DNA of 64,000 nucleotides from Phascolarctos cinereus (Eukaryota > Chordata > Mammalia > Diprotodontia > Phascolarctidae): the NCBI RefSeq assembly GCF_002099425.1, contig NW_018343990.1, forward strand, positions 4,776,001 to 4,840,000. The letters run 5' to 3'. Positions 1 to 12,112 of this stretch are shown piece after piece. Below the pieces are notes generated by a model, which saw only the letters and a program-made list of their open reading frames with translations, was not told where the DNA came from and did not search any database. How positions within the stretch are numbered: position 1 is the first letter of the stretch; each line of letters starts with the position of its first letter. A program made the position numbers and the translations under genes.

Positions 1-535
1 ACAACATGATAAGTAAACACAAAAATATGTTGAAAACACCTGGGGACTAAATTCTGGAGGGAAAGGGTTTGTGTAGTAGGTGACACTTGAGCTTAGCTTT
101 GACAGATGCTAGAGATTCTAAGAGGCAAAGATGAGGTTGTAGAATATTCCAGGCAAAGAGGACAGCCGGAACAAAGGGCCAGAAATGGGAATGGAATGTT
201 ATGTCAGGGAAATACCAAGTGCTATTCACTGGAATGAAGAATGCATTAGGCAGCATAATATGAAATTATTTTAGATAAACTAGAGCAGATTGTGAAGAAC
301 TTTTAATGTCAAATGAGGGCAAGATTGCATATTAAAAGGGAGCCATTGAAGCATCTTGAGCAGGGGAGTGAGATGGTCTGACCTGTGCTTTAGAACTATC
401 AACTTTTCAGTTTTGTAGTAAATTGGAGGGGAAAGAGACTAGAAGTAGAGAGAATATTTTGCCATGTCCATGTGAGAAGTGATAAGGACATAAACCAAGA
501 TGCTTTTCATGTGAGTGGAAAGAACAGGACAAATG
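1..535 (-). repeat. L2 LINE fragment (3' part of ORF2 region)
   Basis: The plus strand reads as the reverse complement of the L2 (CR1-clade LINE) ORF2 end. Recognisable stretches are the block around 'aggcaaagatgaggttg', then 'attccaggcaaagagg', 'gggagccattgaagc' and 'gagatggtctgacctg'. It is decayed and has no open frame. The family is identified by the match of these blocks to the plus-strand L2 copy near 14 kb and to general knowledge of L2. The left edge is cut by the window. Confidence 0.7.
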
Positions 536-540
536 TGAGA

Positions 541-667
541 TTAATAATATGAGCTAGCATTTGTACCATATTTTAAGGTTTGCAAAGCACTTTAAAATAT
601 GAATTCTTTAGATTCTTAAGACAGGTAAAATGCTATTATTACCCCACTTTTACAGAAGAGGAATCAT
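541..667 (-). repeat. MIR-family SINE (minus strand)
   Basis: The order 'gagctagcatttgta', 'aaggtttgcaaagcac', 'attattaccccactttt' is the reversed 3' half of a MIR/THER1-type CORE-SINE. Its right end was interrupted by the Mar1 insertion that follows; 'gaggaatcat' occurs at 658-667 and again at 933-942. Confidence 0.75.
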
Positions 668-932
668 TTTTGTTGGTCAGTCATTTCAGTCATATCTGAC
701 TGAAATTTTGTGACCCCATTTGGGGTTTTCTTGGGAAAGATACTGGAGTGATTTGCCATTTCCTTCTCAAGCTCATTTTATAGATGAAGAAACTGAGGCA
801 AACAGCATTAAGTGCCTTGCCCAAGGTCAAAAGGCTAGTAAGTGTCTGAGGTCATATTTGAACTCAGGAAGATGAATCTTCCTGACTCCAGGTCCCAACA
901 ATCTCTCTATCCACTGAGACACCAGCTGCCCT
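668..932 (-). repeat. Mar1-type SINE inserted in MIR, with 10-bp TSD
   Basis: Reverse complement of the Mar1 SINE: the specific tail ('ttggtcagtcatttcag', 'gaccccatttggggtt') lies at the left and the tRNA-like head ('atccactgagacacc') at the right. It is flanked by exact 'gaggaatcat' direct repeats at 658-667 and 933-942, so it inserted into the older MIR. Confidence 0.8.
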
Positions 933-942
933 GAGGAATCAT

Positions 943-1084
943 AGGAGTCTATAATTGTCTTCTTATGCTTCTTGAGAGAAAACTTCCATATAAAACTGAG
1001 CCTCTTTTAGTATGACCTCTTTTGAATTGTGGGCCCCAGGTAAAAGAAATGAGTATATCCTCTTTCTCTCATCCTCCCTCCCCC

Positions 1085-1134
<50 letters not shown>

Positions 1135-3028
1135 GACAGAGAGAGACAGAGGATATAGATACAAATTTTGCTACATTTACTTGTCCCTAAATGGAATTTA
1201 TACAAATAAGCCGGCCACGGGCTGAATAGAGGATGTAATTAAATAACGATACATATCACTGTGAAGAACAGGTCAAGGTGAACTTTTTGAAAATCAAAAA
1301 GTAATTGTATTAGTACATAAAGATATATCGACCATTTCAGCTTAAATCAAATAGAAACATAGAAGTCCTTTTGATAATTTTCTTGAACATGTTAAAAATG
1401 TATTATTACAAAGTGTAGAATCTGGAAATGGTGAAAAGGTTAAAAAGATTAAATAGATGGGATGAACTATAAGCTCCTCCTTTATAATCAGCTTTAATAC
1501 TATGCAGTCCTTTAAAAATGACCAAATCAGATTAGCTGTTTGTATGAAATGGTTAGAATTAAACAATGTCTTCTTTCCCTTCAATGACTTTGAATGTCAA
1601 CATTTTTGTCCCACAGTTCTGCCATAATAAGGGAGAAGGGAAATATCACTGTGAAGCACAAGGGAATTAAGAAGATGTCACTCAGAGGAAGATCATCAGT
1701 ACGAAATAGAAACAACCACCAAAGGGTGGGGGGTGCTATACAATAGTTAGGGCTGAAACATGACTTCAATAGTGTGAAAGTTGAGTGAAAGTATCACTAT
1801 CCATAGCACTACCTAACATCTAAGTGTCTATTAAGTACATTTCAAAGGGAAAATTAAGACATTTATAAGATGGCTAAGTGAGAAAAATGACTGGATTTGG
1901 ATTCAAAACCCTGGCTGTATAATGGGGATACCATGTCATCTACAGAGGAAGAAGCCATATAAAGGTCCTTCAGATTAATCTAGATATCTGAAAATTATAA
2001 TTTTATCATTTTAGCTTTTTAACACTCAGGATGGCATAGACTGAAGTGGATGTGGGGGGGGGGCAGCGGAAGGGAGCTGATTATGATACTGAAAGTCTAG
2101 GGTGAAGAAAGAGGCACCAGGAAGGTATGTGGGAGGCAGCAAAGATTATTCATGATTTTGTCTAGGACAGGCCTGCCTGCACTTCATGGCATTGAATCAT
2201 TCACTAGTTTATATCAGACTAAGTGGACAGATGAGCTTGTATCTTCCATAAGTTTTTGTGAATCTAGCAGAAATATGTTAATTGTTCAGTGCTACAAAAA
2301 GATACCAGACCATTTTGGTAATCACTTTTCATTTTTGTAACGAAAATGTTCAGTGGATAAACCATCTGGAGAAGGAGCAGGAATAACATCCAACTGGCTA
2401 TTAAATTTAATTCATCCTATGATTTTATGATGTGACTTCCACTTGTAACCAAATTACTCTGTCCTGACCTTCTTGGAGTAATTGAATATATTGGAAACAT
2501 TTTATAAACATCTAAAACTTATACTACCAGTACAGTCTTGGAGAGAGTTTATTTTTTTTAAAGACAAGCATCTCCTTTTTTCTACCAAAGCATCATTCTT
2601 CCAAGCCACATTTCAGAGGACTTAAATAAAACCAACAATTAACTCCACCATCTCCTATTGTGTGTCTGTAATATACATTCCTAAAGGAGAGATGTATAGG
2701 AATTTGGTTATCTTCTCTTCTGTGAAAATCATCTTCCTTGCTCTGGTAGTGGGAAAGTCATAGCTTTACAACTATGTGAACATGTTCTCTAAGTACCTGC
2801 TCATAAACTTTGTATACATATAAAATAGGTGGAAAACCCAATGGCTTCATGAAAATCACGACTGACTCTGATTTAAACAGTCAGATCTTTGCATGACTTT
2901 TGTAACCTCTCCGTATACGTTCCAGGACTGCCTTGAGGGTTGCTCACATTCGGTTGAACTATGCAATATTCACACAATTTAAACCAGATCAATTTTGCAG
3001 TGGCCAATTATTACACAGCACAACATTG
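943..3028. other. Unique AT-rich DNA, no gene seen
   Basis: Apart from the GA microsatellite at 1089-1152 and a short G run near 2056 I recognise nothing. Reading frames here are short (80 aa or less), lack codon structure and do not resemble known proteins. Confidence 0.5.
1089..1152. repeat. (GA)n microsatellite grading into (GAGACAGA)n
   Basis: About 38 bp of pure GA dinucleotides are followed by three GAGACAGA-type variant units. An 80-codon minus frame here (Ser-Leu repeats) is only the translated microsatellite. Confidence 0.95.
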
Positions 3029-3041
3029 AAAGTACATAAAT

Positions 3042-3181
3042 GGGTCAGCTAGGTGGCTCAGTGGATAGAGCTCTGGCCTTGGAGTCAGGAAGATCTGAGT
3101 TCAAATCTGCTCTTAGACATGTGACACTAACTGTGTGACCCTGGGCAAGTCACTTAATCCCAATTGCCTCACAAAAAAAAT
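3042..3181 (+). repeat. WSINE/SINE1-type tRNA-derived SINE with exact TSD
   Basis: It starts 'gggtcagctaggtggctc', runs through the tRNA-like 'agttcaaatctg' B-box region and 'tgtgtgaccctgggcaag', and ends 'attgcctcac' plus an A tail. An exact 13-bp duplication, 'aaagtacataaat', flanks it at 3029-3041 and 3182-3194. This is the A-tailed, L1-dependent SINE class of this genome. Confidence 0.85.
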
Positions 3182-3194
3182 AAAGTACATAAAT

Positions 3195-4001
3195 AACATC
3201 TCCAGAATTAGTTCCTAAACTTTTCCGCAAATCATCAAATGAAATATGAGATATCAACTCTTTCCACGTCTCCTGGACAATAAAAAGCTTGATAACTAGA
3301 TCTAAATAACTAGTCCATTATTAATTTAAAAATTTAGATACTGTTCTTTAGGAAGAAGTAAAATCCAATAAACTTCATTAATAATAAATAAATGGGGAAG
3401 AAAAGAAAAAAAGAAAAGGGAAGGGAAAGGAAAGGTCAAACTCTTGCAAATTCCATGAATTTATTAATGCACCACACCTTATTATAGACCTGGACGATGA
3501 AAATAAGTGGAGAGGATGATAATCTAATAAAATTGTATCAAATGAGCTTTCATTAAGTACTTACTAGGCCTGAGGCCTGTACGATCACCCAAGTGAGTAA
3601 TACAATAAACTGAGAGATTTTAGAGAGGTCCTTTGCAATGAGAGTTAAAATAAAATGTGTTTTCTGATCTTGAATCAAAGGTGGCCACATTCCTCTTAGG
3701 CACATTCCCGAGGCAGAAGCTTTTTTGCCACACTTGAAATGGGCCTTGAGGTCAGCTGGAGAAAGTTAGTGAAGTGATGCTAGTGAAGTAGATGATAAAT
3801 GCGGTTTGGAAAAATTTCAAAGCAAATGCCAAAAGAAAAGGTAAACCATTCACAAATACAATTAGATGCATTAAAAATACCTGCAGTTTTAATAGGCCTT
3901 TTTAGGCCTATTCATTTCCATCAAATTCTATATTTTCTGTTCAACCTAAGGCTGAGGGAGAAGATGATAATGATGATGATAATTTCAGTATAGTGGTTTA
4001 A
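3195..4001. other. Mostly unique DNA; possible L2 3' scrap
   Basis: A purine-rich patch lies at 3398-3437. 'cattaagtacttactagg' near 3551 may be a decayed L2 3' end. A 9-bp perfect inverted repeat (aataggcct / aggcctatt) sits at 3891-3912. No gene seen. Confidence 0.4.
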
Positions 4002-4231
4002 GAAGCAGTTAGGTGACACAGAGAATAGAGTATTGTTCCTGAAGTCAGGAAGACTCATCTTCCTGAGTTGAAATCTGTCCTCAGACACTTACTAGCTGTA
4101 TGATTGTGGGCAAGTCATTTAACCCTGTTTGCCTTAGTTTCCTCATCTGTAAAATAAACTAGAGAAGGAAATGCAAACAATTGCAGTATGGAGTCACGAA
4201 GAGTTGAACATGACTAAAAATGACTAAACAA
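4002..4231 (+). repeat. Mar1-type SINE
   Basis: The tRNA-like head ('agcagttaggtgacac') is followed by 'tgtgggcaagtcatttaacc', 'tcctcatctgtaaaata' and the Mar1 tail 'ggagtcacgaagagttga ... gactaaaaatgactaaaca'. The usual 'tctttgccaagaaaacccc' block is missing from the tail. No clear TSD. Confidence 0.75.
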
Positions 4232-4445
4232 GGAAAAGTGCTCTAAAGTTTCCGAAGTGTTTTACAAATAATTCATTTTGTCCTCACAACAGCTCCAGAA
4301 GGCAGATGGTACCATCCATGAGGAAACTGAAGTAGAGAGAGAGATTAAGTGACTTGCCCACCTTTGCAAAGCCAGTGTCTGTGTGAGGCTCTTAAACTTG
4401 AGTCTCCTTGATTACAGTCTCAGAACTCTCTGCATTTATCCTAGA
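4232..4445 (-). repeat. MIR-family SINE
   Basis: The order 'tcctcacaacagctcc', 'atgaggaaactgaag', 'aagtgacttgccc' is the reverse complement of the MIR core. It is old and divergent. Confidence 0.7.
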
Positions 4446-4524
4446 TGTCAAGTGGCTTATCTGAGGTCACTGATTATTTCCAATGAAGCTTAAACACAAA
4501 ATCTAGCCAGTAAGTTGGAAGTAC

Positions 4525-4695
4525 CTCTGCGGCACAGTGTTTAGAACATCTGAGCAAATCTCAGCCTCTAGCTCCCTTTTTCCTCAAATGTTTAAAAATG
4601 TGGAGGAACATTAACAGCACCCGTCTTACAGATTTGTTGTAAAGATAAAATGATGTATTTGAAAAGCATTCAAGACAGTGCCAAGAATGTTTCTA
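4525..4695 (+). repeat. MIR-family SINE (divergent)
   Basis: 'ggcacagtgtttagaaca', then 'gatttgttgtaaagataaaatga' (in shorter matching blocks), then 'tgaaaagcattcaagacagtgcc' resemble the 3' half of MIR in forward orientation. The match is weak. Confidence 0.5.
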
Positions 4696-4924
4696 AATGC
4701 ATGTTCCTTTCTCCATTACCTTTTTAAAGGTGTTCTAATATTCAATGTATATTAGTGCAACAGCAGTGTTGTGTATGTATTAACCATTGTTCTGGCTGTG
4801 TGATCAGACAGTATGTTTTTTGACCCTCTGTCACAAGAGGGCAGGATAGTTGCAAGACCTGAGCATTCATGGAGGAAGACAAGGGTCACTTATTAGGAAG
4901 GGGCCAAGTGAAGATAATGATGAA

Positions 4925-5172
4925 GTAAGAAGAGCTAGCATTTATATGGCACTTGGAGCTTTGCAAAGCATTATACATGCATTATCTCATTACATAATTT
5001 GACCTCACAACAACTTTAGATGGTAGATGCCAGTATTATCCCCATTTGACAGATGAGAAAGCTGAAACTGAGAAAAGTAAGGGACTTCCCAGGTTCATAT
5101 AAATAGTATGTGAGGCAGAACTTTATTCAGTTCTTCCTGACTTCAAATCCAGTGGTCTATACATTGTGTGAC
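4925..5172 (-). repeat. MIR/THER1 SINE, nearly complete
   Basis: 'gagctagcatttatatgg', 'gctttgcaaagcatta', 'cctcacaacaacttta', 'ccccatttgacagatgag' and 'cttcctgacttcaaat' occur in reverse-complement order, spanning most of a MIR-family element. Confidence 0.75.
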
Positions 5173-5242
5173 TTAGCTGACACAAGAAAACTATCTTGGA
5201 GGATGTTCCAGGAATCACAATACAAGTATTATTAAAACACAG

Positions 5243-5615
5243 GAATGCAATTAAGAACTGTGAATGGTTTAGCTGTTCTCAGCAATACAAAGATCCAAGA
5301 TAGTCCCAAAGGACTAATGATGAAAAATGTTATCCACCTCTGGAGGAAGAACTGGTGGTGTCTGAAGCTACTGTTTTTCATTTTCTTTGGTTTTTTTTTT
5401 CAGTTTTCTTCTACAAAATGACTAATATGGAAATGTTTTCTATGATTTCAATGTATAACCTATATCAGATTACCATCTGACCTGTCATTTACCATCTCAG
5501 AGAGGGGGCAAAGAGAGGGAGGCAGGAAAGGATAGAAATTGAGACAAAAAACTTTTCATAGAACAAATGTTAAAAATCATTGTATATATAACTGGGGAAA
5601 CTAAAATATTTTTAA
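5243..5615 (+). mobile_element. 5'-truncated L1, 3' end only
   Basis: 'caatacaaagatccaaga', 'aaaggactaatgatgaaa' and 'tgttatccacctctgg' are the marsupial L1 sequence just after ORF2. The 3'UTR follows, with a purine-rich stretch (5502-5530), ending in 'aactggggaaactaaaat' plus an A-rich tail. No coding part is preserved. Confidence 0.75.
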
Positions 5616-5885
5616 AAAAGAATATACATTTATTCACTTTATCTAGGAATGGTCTTATGAAAACTAAGGACATAAATATCAATGATACAGATCATGTTGG
5701 ATTCTTCAAAAGTCCTGCTGTGATAAGTCATTGCTTCACAAAGGTAACATTGGTTTCTCAAAGACACTATTAGTTACCTGAGCTCAAATTCTGGGAGGGC
5801 CTATAAAACTCAAATCTTAGATACCTAACCGACAGTGTCTATCATCTGAGGAAAAACCTTAATAAGTTCAGAAGGGCTCACTGTT

Positions 5886-6051
5886 GGGGCAGCTAGGTGA
5901 TGCAGTGGATAGAGGACTGGACTTGGAATCAGGAGAACCTGAGTTTAAATCCAGCCTTGCACACTTGGCACTTACTAGTTGTGTGACCCTGGGCAAGTCA
6001 CTTAACCATAATTGCCTCACCAAAAAGCAAAAGACAAACAACAAAAAAAAG
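5886..6051 (+). repeat. WSINE/SINE1-type SINE with TSD
   Basis: It runs from 'ggggcagctaggtgatgc' to 'attgcctcacc' and then an A-rich tail. Direct repeats 'aagggctcactgtt' (5872-5885) and 'aaagtctcactgtt' (6052-6065) flank it, 12 of 14 matching. Confidence 0.85.
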
Positions 6052-6065
6052 AAAGTCTCACTGTT

Positions 6066-7197
6066 ATATTGATTGGAAGGTGATGATTAGTTTGGAACCA
6101 GTTTAATTGCCCAAGTCTAATTAAAAAAATAAGTATAATAATGACTGCCTACAATGCCAGAAATAGTGAATTTGTGTTAAATCTTACGTCAGTGCCCCTG
6201 AGAATATCATCAAAATTCAACACAGCATAATATTTCTAGTTTTTATTTCGAGACTCAGAGACTTAAAAAGATATTCATCATTTCTTTATATATTTAAGCT
6301 CCAATCTATAGTAATTCAAACTCCTGCTGAGTTTGAGCTCATAATTTTATCTAAGAACATTTGATGAAATTAGTTTGCTTTATCATTGATGTAACACCAA
6401 AAAGAATTTCTCTTCCAAATACTAACCATGGATTACTTATTTGAAATTTTCCCACTGTGAATATTTCAATAAGACCTTATAGGTATAATATGTAATTATA
6501 AGACTGGAAATCTCTTTGTTTGAGAAATATCATAAAATACCTCAGGCATCCCATTTTAGAACATAGAATACAAATTCATTGCTAAGGAGAACATTTTTAT
6601 TGATTAAATTTGGATTTCCAAATTTACAGAAATATTACAATTTCGCTATTACTAATGTTAAAACATATGGAATGCCAATGTATGTGGGATATTTTCAATG
6701 TTTAAGAAAAAGCCTCAGGAAGCTTCTTTTTAATAAAATCATATTAACCTAGGATTTGATAGTATACTATATTATTATTTGGCTGCCAGATGAATTCTTG
6801 AACTATGCTTTTGGTCACAGACATTACCAAAATTAAATTCCTTTAAACAATGGCAGAACATAAGACTTTAATTTCTTACTCTTTATTAGAGAAATAGGAC
6901 TCCCTATTTAAAAAAAACTGAGCTTTTTCTCTGCCTATTGTAATGTGGTACAGGATCCCAGTTACCTGCTGAAAATTACTTCCCCTCTTTGTAATTGGTG
7001 TCTTCATAAAAAATTCTAAAATATTCTCTAAAATTCTTCAACTCCAAACTTCTATTTTAACCTATCTCATTTGGTAGTCTCCTACTTCCTTTCATGACCT
7101 AATCTATCCTATTCCAATTATATTTTCTTAAGCTATATTTTCATTTTCTCTTGTATGGTACTCTGCAATGGTTATCTCCATTGTCTCCTCGAATTAA
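6066..7197. other. AT-rich unique DNA, nothing recognised
   Basis: No reading frame, repeat or RNA feature that I can support. Confidence 0.45.
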
Positions 7198-7330
7198 GTC
7201 AGTCAACAAGAATTTACTATATAGCAAACATTGGGCTAAGCCTAAAGAAATGTTAAAAAGCTACAAAGGTTCCTACCTTCAAAGAGTTTAAATTTAAATA
7301 GGGGAAACAAAATATAAATAACTAGGTACA
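7198..7330 (-). repeat. L2 3' end fragment
   Basis: 'cagtcaacaagaatttac', then 'ttgggctaagcc' and 'cttcaaagagtttaaattt' parallel the reverse complement of the L2 3' terminus (compare 60805-61075, which is better preserved). Confidence 0.6.
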
Positions 7331-9246
7331 AATATGCACACGTTTGTGGAGGGGAGAGGAAGAGGGATGAAAGAAGGGAGAAAGAAGGAATCTGAGTAAA
7401 GGCAATAGTAACTTGGGGACTGGGAAAGGCAGCCCAGATTTTATATCATGCATGCACATCTAAATTCAAAATCAGTGAACCAACTGAATGGAACTTTCCT
7501 TGGGAAATCAAGGCTGCCACTCATAGGTGGAGCTTGCCTACATCAGACCAACCAGATTAAGAAGTACTTAAGGAATAGAGTCCAAATATCTTAAGTTCCA
7601 GTTGGGAATGGAGAGAAGGCTGAAGGGAATGCTGACTATATACAGCAGACAGTATCGTTAAACTTGAAGCAGTGAAGTAAGGTAGCGGTGGCTGAGAATA
7701 ATGATTTCTAAGATTTCCAATACATGCAATACAACTTTCTGACTATTGTAATGGGATTCAGTAAGCTCAAGGAAGGAGATATCCCTAGTGCATTGATCCC
7801 CTTCTCTAGGACTCATACATTATTTTGTGTTTGTTTCAGTTAAGATTTTCTTGCAAGGCTTCAGTGTCATTTGCTGTTATAAATAAAAGATGTAATCAAT
7901 TTTCATGACTCTATCGATAATCTCATCAATGCAGGTAATCCATACAACAGTGCACGTTGCAACCTGTCCACACCATCTTATACAATCTCATTTCCCTACT
8001 AGCTGTCTGTCTCAGGCTACTAACTTTGCTACCATGACCCAGCTCTTAGAGTAGACACGGCAGCTAAGGAAGTGTTAGGTATGATACCTAGAGAGACAGT
8101 TGTCACCAAGAGTTGCTTCCCTGTAGGATATGGGCTGGGAGCAGGTTTGGGGACATGGGTGATTATTCAAGGTATTTTTAGTATAATTGAGAAGGAAAGA
8201 TTAAGATTTATGAAAAATGGCAGACAAATGCAAAGAGGAGATATTCATTAGAGTTTTGGATAAACTAGCCAATATTAAAACGTGGTACCTTAAGGAATAT
8301 TTTTTTAAGAATTTGAGTTCTCTTAACATCCAAAGGAAAACTCAAGTTAGATTTCTGTTCTTTTAAGCTTCTGTGTCCAATGTCACTGTCTTCCAGAAAT
8401 CTTTACATTGACTTCTACCAATTTGCTACACTATACTTTCTTTAAGTCTCTACATTTGTAGGTTACATTTTCTCCCTAAAGCTCAGTCAGGGATTTGAGT
8501 CCTGGACGCTTTCCTTTTGCATCACTTATAGAGAAACACGAAAAAAGTTTTTAAAACGCATCATGCCAACATAATGTACTTTAATGCCCTTGGAGTTGAT
8601 TATTACTGTGTCCCAATGCAACTGTATCCTATTATTCTTCCAATTCCCTTTTTATTATGGCAATAATTTGGAATTATAGCTTCATAGATTTTTCTCCACT
8701 AGCCCCTGAGCTCCACTCCTTACTTTCTGCATGGTTGTTATTCCAATCAATACCTGTGTAATTAAAATCCAGCAGCAGCAACATTCTGTCCTTCTTCCAG
8801 AGCTCACTGATTCCATAGAACATTTCCTTATCTAATCTTTCCCATTGCCCTAGAGACTCCGAGTAACATTAGAGAACCGTGTGATTGAGCTGATGTTCCT
8901 TAAATAGTATCCAAGCCATCTCTCTTTGTTTAAAGGGTATTGAAACTACTTCTCTGGGCCACATCAATCTACTTTTGTTTCCTTGCTTTCTTGGTCTTTC
9001 TTACCTTCTGTCTCTAGTGATGTGTTTGGGAAGAATTTTCATGACTATGCTCATATCGCACTTATAAAAATTATTATATTTTGACTGTGTATATACTTTC
9101 ACATAACCACAGTGCTCCCCCAATAGAATGCAAACAATTTGAGGTCATGGGTTGAAAGCTTAATTGACTTTTTGAGGATAACCCAACCAGTATGCATTAG
9201 AAATAGGAATTGAACCAAGTTCTTTCTGTATTTGAGGCCACCTCTG
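7331..9246. other. Unique DNA, no gene seen
   Basis: The only notable composition is a purine-rich patch (about 7352-7395). No recognisable coding, RNA or repeat element. Confidence 0.45.
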
Positions 9247-9267
9247 TATCTATTATCTATCTATCTG

Positions 9268-9313
<46 letters not shown>

Positions 9314-9320
9314 ATCTATC
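9247..9320. repeat. (TATC)n microsatellite
   Basis: About 17 tetranucleotide units, mostly perfect, with a few TGTC variants. Confidence 0.95.
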
Positions 9321-9834
9321 TGTTTCCTTAGCAAATACTAGAGACAATAAATGCCTGTTATATTGAAAATTATGTCTTTCTTTTCCCCTTTGAATCACTT
9401 ACAATTTTGATTCTTTTGAGATCATGATAATATGAGACATGTATCCATGCAGCCTCACCAGGAGATTCCCAGGATTAAATATAAGGATTGTTAATGCATT
9501 GAATCATTTGAGAATATTGAAAATTCCCTTCTGATTTTCCCAAAGGGATTGATCCAAAAAATTTTCTTTCCTTTCCAATTCTTGCTCCTGGAGGAGAAGG
9601 AAACGCTTGTTTGTTTTCTGAATTTAAAAATAAATACTTAAGAAAGAATGAAAAAGGGTCAAAAATAACACAAAAAAATGTCCTATTTGTCCTTTGAAAA
9701 TAATTCATTTCCATTTCTTTGTGAAAAGATTTTTAACATGTGAAAACAGTATGATATTATACAACAGCTTTTCTGCTGTTTCAATAATATAGGCACTATA
9801 TATATCCCTTGAATTATTGGCTCAAGGTACAAGG

Positions 9835-10395
9835 ACGTGAATCCTTCAACAAGTACCAACTCTATGCCAGGTACATTTAGTAAACATAATAAGTGGTTAT
9901 TGAGTGTGTGAAGCATTGAGGATGGAATATAAATATAAATAAATAAATGAAACAGTCCTTTCTGGAAGTAGTTTATATTCTAGTGGAGGAGACAACAAGA
10001 ACTAAGAAGGTCCTGAGCTAAAGTAGGAGCTGTATGAGTAGAGACAAGAGGTTAAATGCTTGAGATGCTCTAGAGATAGAAACAGCAAGATGTGGCAACT
10101 GGTTGAAGAAATGGGAAGGGAAAGAATGAGGATTCAGGATAATGCCAAATTTACAGTCCCGAGACACCATAAGAAACATATTGCCTTCAGAAAAATAAGT
10201 TTACAAGAAGGTAAGGGTAGGGAAGGGTAGAGCAGGAAATAATGAGTTATGTTTTAGACTTGTTGAGTTTGAGATCACTATGGGATATCTCATTTGAAAT
10301 ATCCTGTAGGCAAATGGCGAATCAGGATTGAACCTCAACAGAGAGGAAATTCCTAGATATATAGATCTGTGAGCCATCTGCAGAGATGACAATTA
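9835..10395 (-). repeat. L2 fragment (3' end plus upstream ORF2-region part)
   Basis: 3' terminal motifs ('ccaactctatgccaggta', 'gtttatattctagtggag') are followed by blocks from further upstream in L2 ('atgttttagacttgttgag', 'gtttgagatcactatggg', 'atatagatctgtgagcc'). The 3' part and the upstream part are joined, so an internal portion is missing. No open frame. Confidence 0.65.
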
Positions 10396-11399
10396 AAGCA
10401 ATGCAAGCTAATAAGCTCATCAATAGTTAATGAAGAAAGAAAAGGGCCTAATCCCATACTTACAAATAGATTGTACTGAACCAACTCACCTCTCCTCCCC
10501 TTCCCATATGCTCAATTTAGTACTTAGACAAAAACAAGCTATCACTGTCACCAACATGAAAAACTTTCTAGAATTGGTATAGAGAGCTATTCACTTTGCC
10601 TTGAAACTCTTCTGCTTGAAGACACCATAGCGCCTTAAAGACCTAATGAGCCTTTCTAAAAAGTCTACTTCAAATAATAGCTCACATACTAGGAGAATTT
10701 GACTCAACAAGTGGTTTAAAATTAATTAGCAAAATATGATGCATGAATGAAAATGCTGAATATGTTGAGAACCGTGTTCATCACTTCCTATATAAATGAG
10801 AATATGCACATCTTTCAGGTGCTTGCACACTAAGGATTCTCATTTACAATTTCCAGGTGATTGCTCATACTAAATAGAATTACAAGCCATGAATCATGTG
10901 ATATTCTGCCCAATTACAGCTCATCACATGCTTTGTGCACAAGTTGAGAAGTATTTAACATACACCTCATTTCATCTTGAATGCATAAATATCAAGGTAG
11001 CATTAGGAACATTGTGGACAGACCATCCTGATTATAGATAAGCCCCAGTTTCTCAGGAAGAAGCGTTCCACACGAATGCATGTGCTTATTACTTATTTAT
11101 AACTTTGACTGTCACACAAATGAGCATACATGAAATGGGTGCCATTTCAGGAAACATCAACACCTACTGCCATCTAATCACCAACCAACTTGAAGGACAT
11201 ACAGGAATCTTTATTTCCAGTCACCAGTAGCCAATGTGTAAGCAATGATCTTGGCATTGCCCCGAGCAAATGCTACATAAAGCTGAATGTCACCACGATG
11301 AACATGTAGCCTTAAATTCATCATTAGAAACTTTATAAACTTCACATGAAATACTAAAGTAGCTTTTACACGTCTTGAAATATATGCAGGTAAAGATTA
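10396..11399. other. Unique DNA, nothing recognised
   Basis: No supported gene or element. Confidence 0.45.
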
Positions 11400-11625
11400 A
11401 GAGGCAACATAGCATAACAGATACAGTCTGAACTTGTAGTCCAGAAGACAACAGTTCTAGCCATGGACTCTAAGATCTTGGACAAGTAACTTAATGTAGC
11501 AGTTTCCCAGGCAACTCCCTGAGACTATAAATTATGGATGAGTTACCAATATGCACTGGTGAATGGAGTTTCCACCCTGGCAGTTTTCTGCAGTGATGAA
11601 ATCACAGAACTGGGCCAAATTCATA
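11400..11625 (+). repeat. MIR-related marsupial SINE with unique tail
   Basis: The head resembles MIR ('agcataacagatacag', 'atcttggacaagtaactta'). It is followed by 'ccaggcaactccctgagac', 'atgcactggtgaatggag' and 'tgatgaaatcacag', a tail I associate with a marsupial MIR/CORE-SINE subfamily. The family name is uncertain. Confidence 0.55.
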
Positions 11626-12014
11626 TAATCAATACTTTACACAACTCAGAAGTATTTTATGGACTGCAATGAAGTCAAATGAAGGAACTCGATCAAGCAT
11701 GATCTTAATGACACTTCTCCTGCCTGCCCTAATCTCTCTGCCCTACTCTGCCCACACATAAAAATGTACATATTTCCCCCATTTTCAGAAAAATAAACAT
11801 TATATAAAAATCTGGAAGGGCCAGTTGACTGCATAACAGTTAAATTGTTTCATTCCATAGGTCAATATCTTGTAGTGACTGATGCAATATATGAATTAAT
11901 ACCAGATATGCCTAAGCACAAAATCATATCATTAAACATAAAATGAAATTTCCACATTGGAGATCTAGCTCCTTCTAAAAGAGAACTACCCCTTTGTTGT
12001 CTGAGAGTCATCTC
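11626..12014. other. Unique DNA, nothing recognised
   Basis: No gene or repeat that I can support. Confidence 0.4.
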
Positions 12015-12112
12015 TGCTTAAAATTTCTTGTATCAGTTTCTTTATTATAAAATGAAAAGGAGATATCTGGTTCTCTCTGAAATCCCTTCTAGTTCTAAAC
12101 ATGATATCTATT
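12015..12112 (+). repeat. MIR-family 3' tail
   Basis: 'cagtttctttattataaaatg', then 'ctctgaaatcccttctag' and 'ttctaaacatgatatc', match the terminal part of MIR-type SINEs (...ggtcccttccagctctaaa). Confidence 0.65.

Noticed and set aside
3042-3120. tRNA-like A and B box sequence
   Set aside because: This is the head of a WSINE copy with A tail and TSD; it lacks a complete tRNA fold. The same applies to the other WSINE and Mar1 heads.
3891-3912. Perfect 9-bp inverted repeat aataggcct / aggcctatt
   Set aside because: It is short, single and without context; expected by chance in 64 kb of AT-rich DNA. Too little to call a terminator or operator.
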